A program made the position numbers and the translations under genes. Under the pieces are notes generated by a model. It was not told where the DNA came from and did not search any database. It worked only from the letters and a program-made list of their open reading frames with translations. From Acanthopleura granulata (Eukaryota; Mollusca; Polyplacophora; Chitonida; Chitonidae), in NCBI GenBank assembly GCA_016165875.1, contig JABBOT010000005.1, positions 124,001-188,000 of the forward strand: a stretch of 64,000 nt of DNA, given 5' to 3'. Positions 38,813 through 50,800 of this stretch are shown here, in pieces; position 1 is the first letter of the stretch; each line of letters begins with the position of its first letter.

Positions 38813-41800
38813 GTAAGGTATGCAGTAAAAGATGTCTGCACACGTCAAAAATCCGCACGTGGTGAGCAGAATACAACAACAACAACGCGTCCGTTTGAGA
38901 GTCGTCGATGAGTAGCACCGTACTCATGCCGGATGTTTGACATAGAACATAGAACTCTTAAAAAAAAAGTGTAGAAATCCTTTTCTTTTTGTATTTGTTT
39001 CGTTATTTCCTGATTAAAGATAGTTGACCGTTCAACAACAGTAACAGCAGATGCTTATTGTGTATAGTAGAAGAAATAGATTCTTCAAATTCAATGAGCC
39101 GAATGGGCATTGCAGAAGTCTCACGAGATCACGCTGGTTTTTAGACGAGACAAGGTGGGGCTCTCGCGCTCTACAACAACAACGGCATTGTTAACTACTG
39201 TGAAATCACGGTAGTTCAAGAGAGCGGTTGTAGGAAAGATGAGGTTGCTGGGCGTGTCTCTTTTCGACCGGTACGTGACGTGAGTTCATTTATGCTTCCC
39301 AGAATGAGTCTTGTTGAACACTGACTGTAACTGTAATCTTGTCCACATGAGAAAACCATTTGACATACACACAGGTATGTGTCGTAACTACGCTTAAAAA
39401 AAGCTCCTGACAGAACAGACCGAATGGTGTGGTAGTAAAGATGTCTGCCTGCGGATCTAGCGCTGATGTGTGGTTGGAGTTCGAAACCGGCGATTGTTTG
39501 GAGAAATTCAAGGTAACATGTACAGTAACTCAACGTACACCTGTGTGTGATTGGTGCAATAAACATGTGACCGTATCATGTAAGACTTTTGATTCTGAAC
39601 AGAACATGGGTTTTGTACACTATTTTTTTCTTTGTACAACAAAAAATTCCATTTCTTAAGCACTGAAAACACAGCACAGGCACACGACCGTGGGAAAATA
39701 ATGACATCATACAGAAGACCTCAAGAGACTTCTGCAATGCCGATTTTGCTTATAAATTATTGTCACTTGACCCCCCGACTGCGTTATAGCACCCTAAGCT
39801 TTACAAATCCCTTACCTGTGACCAACTGAGTTCTGTATCTGTGTATTGCACCTGTGCATTGCACATGTTCTGTCCTCAGTGAAGTTAAATAAGCATGCTA
39901 TTTCATTACGTATATTGTCACGATATGGCTGAGATGTTGCCGATGTGGTGTTAAACCTTAATCATTCATTCATTACATGTATTTCAATTGAATTGAACTT
40001 TGAGGTTCATTTTCAACATCTTGTGACATTTATCTGCCTCAAGCTTTAATCACTGAGTGAAAAAATCCAGTTTGTTTTGTTCCCCTTAGCTGCAAGTAGG
40101 CCTTCAAATTTGTCCTTAAACAGCAGCAAGCATCAGTTTCTTTGCTTGGATTGAAAAGAATAGGGCCACTCTTACCACTCTTGCAAGTATAAATGCATTT
40201 CTGAGTAGAAATGTTCCTGAAATTAAAAAATATTTCCTTCCTGCGCGTCAAAATCACACTGCACAAGTGATCAAGAGTCGGGTTTCCAAAATCTGCACCA
40301 AACTCCAAAAAATATGGCAATCAAACTAACAAAAATTGAAATGCTGTGAGGCTGAAGTCCACAAGCCAAGCCTTAAATTAAGATTTTGTGTACTGACATA
40401 CAATATTTTCTGTGTTTCACCCTAGGGTTCCAGTATGATCTGGAATTTTAGAAGCTCTCCTTGCCACTACAGCATAAAGTGATTTCTGACGAGAGAGAAC
40501 TATTTCATTGGACGTATGTAGTATTTACTCTCAGGTATAGACCCTGCACATGTCTGTGGCTCGATCGTGTACTTTAATATTATCCACAGACAAGACAGTG
40601 ACAGTGCTTGGTTCATTCAGATCAAGCATATTTTCTTCCCACCTCCAAACATAACAAGTTCCATAGACTTGTGTTGATGCATATATCGTCTTAAATCGTT
40701 CCCTAAACTGTAAAACCAGTGGTATATTTGTAATCCTGCATTTTCCACCGTTAGGTAATTATGATCTCAGAATGTACCAGTTGGTTATAAGGGAGTCTAC
40801 TGTGGTGATGTCGCTACTATAAGGATGATGGCGGATGCAGCATAATAATTTATCGCTGGCGTTACAGTTTTACCTGTACAGACACGAGGTGTACACCTCA
40901 GTGACAGGTATGGATGGGGTGTATTTCGGGTGTACCTCTCAACTACACCTCAGCGTGATTTATAGATGAGGTGTAGACCTCATCAATAATATCCAAAGTG
41001 TACTGTACCTCACATACACCTCAGCCATGTTAACGATAATATGCCTATACCACACATTCACACATATAAAAAGAAATAAACACGAGATGATGTACCTCAG
41101 GTACACCTCCGAAACATTGAATTTAAGATGATGCGCCTTACATACATCTCAACAACTTTGAAAAAAATCAACACTTAGAGGATGTACCTCAGAAACTTGG
41201 CAAGTTTTTGAATTCTGTGAAGGTGTACTTTAAAGCAAGAGATAGTCTTAAAGCAATTTGCTTCATTCAAAATGGTGACCGCAAAAATTGAAATGTTAAT
41301 TTTGTAATATTCATGTTCAGAGTAACTGTATACCGAATAAATTTAAAACTTTTAATGATACTATACTGACGTCCTTTTTTTGTCCTCAAATATTGACCAG
41401 TCACAGGGCATGAATATATTTAGCCCTATACTCCAAGATGGCTGCCCCCTCCCCCCTGTATACTATAGAAAAAAGTGGTAGCACTCAATTTTGATCAAAC
41501 AGCTACATGTATAAAGTGTCATGTGCATGACCGCTGTTGGTGTTGTTTAACCAGCTAAGATTTACAAATACCACATGGAAAGAATAATTCCTAGAAACTT
41601 TGGACATGATCTATAATTTTGGCATCAAACATTAAAGTGTTGTGAGCATTTTTGTCTATTAAAGTAAAAGTGTAAGTACATTATGATACATGTAAACTTG
41701 CCTATAAGTACACCCCAGCTATACCTCAGGTCTACCTAGTCTTTCCAGGGTACACCTCAACTCAGGTGTACTTGAGGTGCTAATTTACAGTAGTAAATAG

Positions 41801-44800
41801 TAGTAACTTAGATACACCCCCAGTATACTTCAAATATACCTTAGATACACTTCAAAACCAGATGTCAAATGTGCACCTAAATTCAGAAAATCTTCCCAGT
41901 TCACCTTCTCAAATATTTGGTACGAAGTTCACACAGGCAACTATACATATAAATGCGATGAACACACAAATGTCATTCCTTTTTACCTAAACCCAGTAGT
42001 TTTTGAGGTATGACATTTTTAGGTCGAGAGGGTCACCCTCTGATTTTGTGGCACATAAAAATTTAGCTCTTTCCCATTTTTAGAAGGCATTTGAGTGGTT
42101 AATGATGAGGCTGTATGCAAAAATTCACCTTCCCTTGGGAGTATGACATTCGGTTATGATCCACACTGTAGCACCCATGATGCTCTTGCCAGCATCTTGA
42201 ACAGATGTGTGAAATGATATATTCAACACAAGCAACATTAGTTTTTTTAACCTGCTGCAATTAAACCTTTTTTTCTGGTTGCAGCTCGTCGGTACTTCCT
42301 GTCAGAGCGTTACTCTTGCACAGAAGTGTGGCAAAAGCGGTTACAAGGCCCTTCTTTACAGAGTGTGGATGATTACAGTGAGTGGGAGCTTACTGATGAA
42401 ATCAATTAAAAAATAGCATGTGCACATAGTATAGTTTGCCACTGTGATTCCTAGACATAGCAGGACAGGGACTTACAATAGGCATCTTCTTGCCCTGTGC
42501 GACTGCGCAGCCTTGTGACAGTGTGGGGCCTTGTGATGGTGTGGGGCATTGTTACAGTGCGGGTTAACAATGTTCATGTGACCGTTTGCTCAATCTAATG
42601 TTTGATGAAGACTACTTGTTCTCTCAGGCTCTCCCCTGGTTTCCTGTCACCATAATGCTGGCCGCTGTCGTATAGGTGAAATATTCCTGAGTACAGTGGT
42701 GGGAAAGTTTGTCAGTATTAATTTGTCAAAGGTCCATGGTTTTGGCCAAGCACCCGGGTGTTCGCCACACATGAAACTGACCACTTGTCACTGGCTGTCA
42801 AATGTGCATGGTTTAAGCTAGGCCCATGGATTTTCTTCATGCATCAAGCTGACCACTGGTCACTGACTGTCAAAGGTGCCAGGTTTACGCCAGGCACCTG
42901 GGTTTTCTCCACACATCAAACTGACCACTTGTCACTGACTGGTTTAGGTCAGGCACCTGGGTTTTCTCCACACATCAAACTGACCACTTGTCACTGACTG
43001 GTTTAGGCCAGGCACCTGGGTTTTCTCCACACATCAAACTGACCACTTGTCACTGACTGGTTTAGGCCAGGCACCTGGGTTTTCTCCACACATCAAACTG
43101 ACCACTTGTCACTGACTGGTTTAGGCCAGGCACCTGGGTTTTCTCCAGACATCAAATGGACCATTTGTCACTGACTGTCAAAGGTGCCAGGTTTAGGTCA
43201 GGCACCTGGGTTTTCTCCAGACATCAAATGGACCATTTGTCACTGACTGTCAAAGGTGCCAGGTTTAGGTCAGGCACCTGGGTTTTCTCCACACATCAAA
43301 CTGACCACTTGTCACTGACTGGTTTAGGCCAGACACCTGGGTTTTCTCCAGACATCAAATGGACCATTTGTCACTGACCGTCAAAGGTGGGCAGTTTGGG
43401 CGGTTTCACCCAGGTTTCCTCCACACATCAAACTGACCACTTGTCACTGACTGTCAAAGGTGCCAGGGTTAGGCCAGGCAACTGGGTTTTCTCCACACTT
43501 CAAACTGACCACTTGTCACTGACTGTCAAAGGTGCCAGGGTTAGGCCAGGCAACTGGGTTTTCTCTACACATCAAACTGACCACTTGTCACTGACTGTCA
43601 AAGGTGCCAGGTTTAGGCCAGGCAACTGGGTTTTCTCCACACATCAAACTGACCACTTGTCACTGACTGTCAAAGATGCCAGGGTTTGGCCAGGCAACTG
43701 GGTTTTCTAAACACTTCAAACTAACCACTTGTCACTGACCGTCAAAGGGTGCCAGGCTTAGGCCAGGCAACTGGGTTTTCTAAACACATCGAATTGGCCA
43801 CTTGTCACTGACTGTCAAAGGGTGCCAGGTTTAGGTCAGGCAACTGGGTTTTCTCCACACATCAAACTGACCACTTGTCACTGACTGTCAAAGGGTGCCA
43901 GGCTTAGGCCAGGCAACTGGGTTTTCTCCACACATCAAACTGACCACTTGTCACTGACTGTCAAAGGGTGCCAGGTTTAGACCAGACACCTGAGTTTTCT
44001 CCACACATCAAACTGACCACTTGTCACTGACCGTCAAAGGTCCCTGGTTTGCGCTAAGCACCCAGGTTTCCTTCACGCTTGAAGAAGCACATTTTGAGCT
44101 CGTCCCTCTTCATTTGTGGGTGAAAGAAAGTCTGTGATCTCTGCCACACCTTTGCCATAGTTTCTGATGATAAAAATACTGCTGAAACCCTGTGGAATTG
44201 AATTGGTATCAGCACAGGGGGTTTAAAAATGTGTGTTTTGCTGAATGCAAGAGCATTTAAACCTCTGTACACAGAAGAGTTCCATAAAAATCAACATCTG
44301 TGTGACTGTGCTATTGACAGAAAATTTAACTTTGACAGAAATACTGATAAAAACTGATGCAATGTCAGTTATGAAACATGTGGTTGGTAAATTGAACATC
44401 TATATCCCCTGGTTTTATTGGTGGCTAGGATGCTGTTGTATCAGTATCTTGACAAAAGTTTAATGTGTGTTTAAAGTGGTGTGCTGTGAGATGTAAATTA
44501 TAAACAACATACATGAACATTAATTTTTTGTTACCTGCACCTGTAATTGGTCAAACTCATGGCAATAATTTTTCTGGTGTGTGTGTGTGTTGGGGGAAAC
44601 GCATGAACTTTGATTGAAAGGCAAATTATCCAACGTTACTCATTCGGTTTACATTTTACTCACGCTTAGTTGAAATGGATGAGTAAGTACTCATCAGGCA
44701 AAAAAGTTATCTGGAGCCCTGTGATATATATGTATATTGCCTTAGTAGCTGTAGAAATGTTAATGGGAAGAATTTATTTAAATTTAAAAGAAGGTCGTTG

Positions 44801-47800
44801 TCTTCTGTTCTTAAGTGAACTTCACAGTGGCCTTACGGGAAAACCTGGAGAAGTCGGGGAATGCAAGTCCCATTGACATAGATATTGTAAGTTGTATTTC
44901 AGGGGCCACTTTCACAAAACTTCCTAAATCAACATTCCTAGCTCTAACAGCTACGCAACAACTGAATTACAAAGTTCTTTGGAAGTGGGATGTTATTTTT
45001 AATGGAGTTTCCAATTTTGTGTAGGTAATTGGGTTGGCTATTGGTATTTTTTTTCCTTAGTGATTGAGAAGAGTAAACACTCACTGAGACTTACACGCTG
45101 ATACATGTTCTCTTCCCTATATGGCCAGTTTGACTGACAAATAACGGCCGTTTAATTTGAGGTGACAGTTTATGAGTTTGCTGAGTCAGATTTTGGTTGA
45201 TAATATCATTATAATTGTCAATACCCTGTTTCATGGTAATCTTGCATGTAGTAGTGTAGGCTGTTATATATAACCTCTTTGTTGTCATGTGAAGAAATGG
45301 AATGCTACATTTTGCTGTGATTTCAAACTTTGCCTCTCAGATGTCTAACAGGATCACGGATGCTGAACCAAATCAGTTGGATTACATCAAGGATGTTTTG
45401 CACAAGTAAGCTAGCATTTCTTCACATTTTTTATGTACATAGCATGTAGTAAAATCTAATTATATACTTGATAGGGTCTAACATGGTACTCTGTGATATT
45501 TTGCACAATGTGACAGGTCCAGTGAAAACTGTGTTGGTTACGTTCTCCTGATTTTACTCTGAAATCACATACCTTATTATATTATCGCATAGACAGTGTC
45601 AGTGATGATTAAAGAAATTAATCTGTGAAATTACCATGAGGTCGTGTTTGATGTTTGCTCAAATGCACAAATTAGTTTCCTAGAAAACTATCAGATATGT
45701 GACATTTCATGGCTGTGTGGTAATTTTATTCTTTAAGGTTTCGAAGATCTCCCAGTGGTTTAAACATGTTGGCCTCCTCCACATATGCCATTGTACGTGG
45801 CCTCATTGACATGGGACAGACAAAGCAACTGTTAGACATCATACAGAACAAGGTGAGTGACACCCCATATCCCATGCCGAGCCTGGGCATATAACATTGT
45901 GTTTGGCCACATTGACGTGGGACAGACAGAGCAACTGTTAGACATCATACAGAACAAGGTGAGTGACACCCCATATCCCATGCCGAGCCTGGACATATAA
46001 CATTGTGTGTGGCCCCATTGACATGGGACAGACAAAGCAACTGTTAGACATCATACAGAACAAGGTGAGTGACACCCCATATCCCATGCCGAGCCTGGAC
46101 ATATAACATTGTGTTTGGCCACATTGACGTGGGACAGACAGAGCAACTGTTAGACATCATAGAGAATAAGGTGAGTGACACCACCTGGCTGGCCATATCC
46201 TATACCACACCTCCACATATGTCGTCGTGTGTGGCCCCATTGACATGGGACAGACAAAGCAACTGTTAGACATCATACAAGACAAGGTGAGTGACACCCC
46301 ATATCCCATGCCGAGCCTGGACATATAACATTGTGTTTGGCCACATTGACATGGGACAGACAGAGCAACTGTTAGACATCATAGAGAATAAGGTGAGTGA
46401 CACCACCTGGCTGGCCATATCCTATACCACACCTCCACATATGTCGTCGTGTGTGGCCCCATTGACATGGGACAGACAGAGCAACTGTTAGACATCATAG
46501 AGAATAAAGTGAGTGACACCACCTGGCTGGCCATATCCTATACCACACCTCCACATATGTTGTCATGTGTGGCCCCATTTACATGGGACAGACAGAGCAA
46601 CTGTTAGACATCATAGAGAATAAAGTGAGTGACACCACCTGGCTGGCCATATCCTATACCACACCTCCACATATGTCGTTGTGTGTGGCCCCATTGACAT
46701 GGGACAGACAGAGCAACTGTTAGACATCATAGAGAATAAGGTGAGTGACACCACCTGGCTGGCCATATCCTACACCACACCTCCACATATGTCGTCGTGT
46801 GTGGCCCCATTGACATGAGACAGACAGAGCAACTGTTTTTCATCATAGAGAATAAGGTGAGTGACACCACCTGGCTGGCCATATCCTATACCACACCTCC
46901 ACATATGTCGTTATGTGTGGCCCCATTGACATGAGACAGACAGAACAACTGTTAGACATCATACAGAATAAAGTGAGTGACACCACCTGGCTGGCCATAT
47001 CCATAAAACACCTCCACATACAACATTGTATTGTAAGATATATATATCTTATATATATAACACGTTTGTGCAGGGTATAGTTAATGGAGTATTTAGTGTG
47101 AGACAGCACAGTGTGATGACCCAGGAGCCTCTCAGCAATGCAGGTGCTGTGAGTTCAAGTCCAGCTCATGATGGCTTCCTCTCCAGCTGTACTTTGGAAG
47201 GTCTGCTAACAGATGGGGATCAGATCAATATCAACCACATATAGTACTGTAGTCTTTAAACTTCATTGTAACTCTAAATTGTCAATGAAAGGACATACAT
47301 GTAACCTCTCTACCCTGTGCTTAGCAAGTATTAGGGGTCTATGTGGCTGATGGATTTAGTGCGCTAGTGCAGTGTAATTACCCAGGAGCCTCCCACCAAT
47401 GCGGTCGCTGTGAGTACAAATCCAGCTCATATTCTCAACTCTCATTGTTTCTGTCGTAAATACGTGTTAAACTAATACTGTGAGTTATACCAGCATGCGT
47501 CGTGGGTATCCTGCGTGATGTTTCCTCAAGAAGATAAATATTTTGAGGTGCCCAAAGGGCGTGTGGAAATATTGATCTTTGAGATGAAGTATCAGGTTGT
47601 ATACCCATGCAACACGCTGGTATAATGAATTTACCACATCAAAGACTATTCCGGGCGACTTTTATCGATATTTCTGCCAAAACAAACCGCGTTTTTATGG
47701 CAGCTTTACCACTGACTGAGGGACCGAGACTGATGTCACGGCTCACACAATGAGAACAGCACAGACTACACGGGGCACTGACAGCGCAGAGCAAACATTA

Positions 47801-50800
47801 CTTGCTTTAAATCCTCTGCTAGACAGTAATTTCCTATTTGATTTGCAATGGTTTGCAAGTTAGCTATCTCAAAAAGATGCTACGAGAAACTTTTCTGTAT
47901 GTTATTGTTGTTAACTGCTGAATCATTAGAACTCAGTGGAAAATAGAGGCCAGAAACATTACTGACTGGTATATTGACAAGCGTTGCTATGCGCCGGCGC
48001 AAGAATCCTTGACTCCTTAGGGATATTGAAAAATTATCAAAGGTGCAAGACTTTATTTGTGAATATGGTAGCTTATTCTAGGCAGACAGACCAATCAGAG
48101 GCCTAGAAGTGTCTCTGAATTTTGATAATAGAAATTAAGTCACAAAATATCCTTGTGGTTACTTCAGTAGTCCTATTTTTGATCCCTTAAATGCTTGAAT
48201 ATGTACTTGCCTGTCTTGAGATTGATCATGTCTTATTTTCAGCATGATTTTGGCCTGTTCCCAGATCCATACGCCACTGCTATCCTCTTAAATCACTGTA
48301 TCAAAAATGAGTCCTACGGAGGTGAGTGAGATATCTGCATTTTCCCTCCAAATATTCCGTAAAGTTCTAGCAGTGTATCTGGAATCCCATGAAGAAACAG
48401 TCCAAAAAATTATTATTTGAGTTCTGCAATAAGATCTGCATCTGTGTGAAGAATGAAGTCGTTATGTTTGATACAGTTCACATAGTATAACTTACCTGCC
48501 TTGAGATAACGATTAAAGAACAGTTTGAATATACAGTAACCTGAAGTCAGATTCCTGTTGATTCCTGTGAGTTGAAGTTATGGGAATCTGTTTGAATTCT
48601 GGTATAATTTGAGGAAAAATGGGCCTTGTATGTGCTGACTTCTGTTGAGTTAGAAAAGAAGCTGTGTGTCTTCACTGTAGTGTCTGGTGTCTAGGGTTAC
48701 ACGTGTGTGCTGACTTCTGTTGAGTTAGAAAAGAAGCTGTGTGTCTTCACTGTATTGTCTGGTGTCTAGGGTTACACGTGTGTGCTGACTTCTGTTGAGT
48801 TAGAAAAGAAGCTGTGTATCTTCACTGTGGTGTCTGGTGTCTAGGGTTACACGTGTGTGCTGACTTCTGTTGAGTTAGAAAAGAAGCTGTGTGTCTTCAC
48901 TGTATTGTCTGGTGTCTAGGGTTACACGTGTGTGCAGACTTCTGTTGAGCTAGAAAAGAAGCTGTGTGTCTTCACTGTGGTGTCTGGTGTCTAGGGTTAC
49001 ACGTGTGTGCTGACTTCTGTTGAGCTAGAAAAGAAGCTGTGTGTCTTCACTGTATTGTCTGGTGTCTAGGGTTACACGTGTGTGCTGACTTCTGTTGAGT
49101 TAGAAAAGAAGCTGTGTGTCTTCACTGTATTGTCTGGTGTCTAGGGTTACATGTATGAGTCGGCTGATGCACATAGTAGCAAGATTTTCTTAACTCAGGT
49201 GATAGGCTCAGATCAATGTTGGAGTGTATGTTTGAGGCTGAATGTTATTTTGAACAGGATTTTAGACGCATCCAAATGGATTATAATTCTTGTCATGTAA
49301 TAAATCTGTTTCAGTGTCCTTATCGTATGCTACAGTTTCATGGAAATGTCTCTTAACATGCCCATCCCTGACATCTTTAAGTTTAGTAAAATGAAGGACA
49401 GAATGCTGTATGATTAGTGAAAAAGTACACAAGATATGAATGCGAAAGACAGAGTATAGGACATTTTGTAGATCATAATGGGTGTTCTCTTGAACCCTAA
49501 AACCCACGTGACACTTTACAGTAATCCATCTTCCCTGCTAGTATAACATGTAGTTTATAAGATATGTAACCATCAGTGTTGTGCTGGAAAACCATCAGCT
49601 CTCTTGGGCCAGCAGCGTCTTGGGCCAGTAGCTCTTTTGGGTCAACAGGTTTTTTGGGTCAGCATTCTCTTAGGCCAGCAGCTCCCCTGGGCAAGCAGTT
49701 CTCTTTGGCCAGCAGCTCTCTTGGGCCAGCAGCTCTTTTGGGCCAGCAGTTCTCTTTGGCCAGCAGCTCTCTTGGGCCAGCAGCTCTTTTGGGCCAGCAC
49801 TTTTGTCAGCCTCTCTTTTGGGCCAGCAGCTCTCTTGGGCCAGCAGCTCCCCTGGGCAAGCAGTTCTCTTTGGCCAGTAGCTCTGGTGGGCCAGCAGCTC
49901 TTTTGGGCCAGTAGCTGCCCTGGGCAAGCAGATCTCTTTGGCCAGCAGCTCTCTTGGGCCAGTAGCTCTTTTGGGCCAGCACTTTTGTCAGCATCTCTTT
50001 TGGACCAGCAGCTCCCCTGGGCAATCAGTTCTCTTGGGCCAGTAGCTCTCTTGGGCCAGTAGCTCTCTTGGGCCAGCATCTCTTTTGGGCCAGCAGCTCT
50101 TGGGCCAGCAGCTCTTTTGGGCCAGCACTTGGGACAGCAGCCCTCTTGGCCCGACCAATGACTCTCTTGGGCCAGCAGCTCTCTGGCCAGTTCTTTTGGG
50201 CCTGCAGCTAGTAGTGTTTACAGTATGCATCACTGTTCTATGTGAAGTGCACTATCCCTTCTCCATTCTGTTTCTGGTTTGGCTGCAGCTGAAGTCAGGA
50301 TGTAGGACAGGTGGGGGGTTTCCTCTGAGCACATGCACATTAATTAAATATTCCTGAGTACATTGTTAAACCGCAACCCTGATAAACATAATGTAACACT
50401 AATCCTTATGTTGTTTGTGTGTCAGAGGCCGCTCGGATGGCGTATGAGCTCATGCTGCAGGAAGACTTTAGCCACACTCCTAGCCGCCTCTTGTCTCTCT
50501 ATGCATGTGTTCGGCACGCTGGTCACTTCCCCACCCGCTCCCCCGAAATCCCAGAGCCACCCCTGGAAGAAGAGGAGGTCTGTTATAGGGGAACATTTGT
50601 TAAATTTGGTATCAAAAGTTTGCATATTGCATAAATTACTGTCACCCAATTTAGCTGACACGTTTTACTTAATCCTTCATCCACCTATAGGGCCATTTGA
50701 AGAGATGTTCTATATCTGAATACCTATTGGCTTCAAAAGTATTATTTTAAGGCCTTGATGTAATTTCAGAATTGAATTTTTACCAGCCAAACTTGAGGTG

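Noticed and set aside
39441..39517. ATG frame MSACGSSADVWLEFETG followed by a GT, as an alternative first exon of MRPS27
   Set aside because: It would leave in phase 0, whereas exon 2 needs phase 1, and it lacks a basic leader. Exon 1 at 38707 fits.
43156..43710. Repeat protein with a 24-residue period
   Set aside because: It lies within MRPS27 intron 2. The period follows from the 72-bp unit, and the short unit form breaks the pattern.
49576..50233. Several frames of 80-152 codons on both strands
   Set aside because: By-products of the 17-bp repeat in MRPS27 intron 6.
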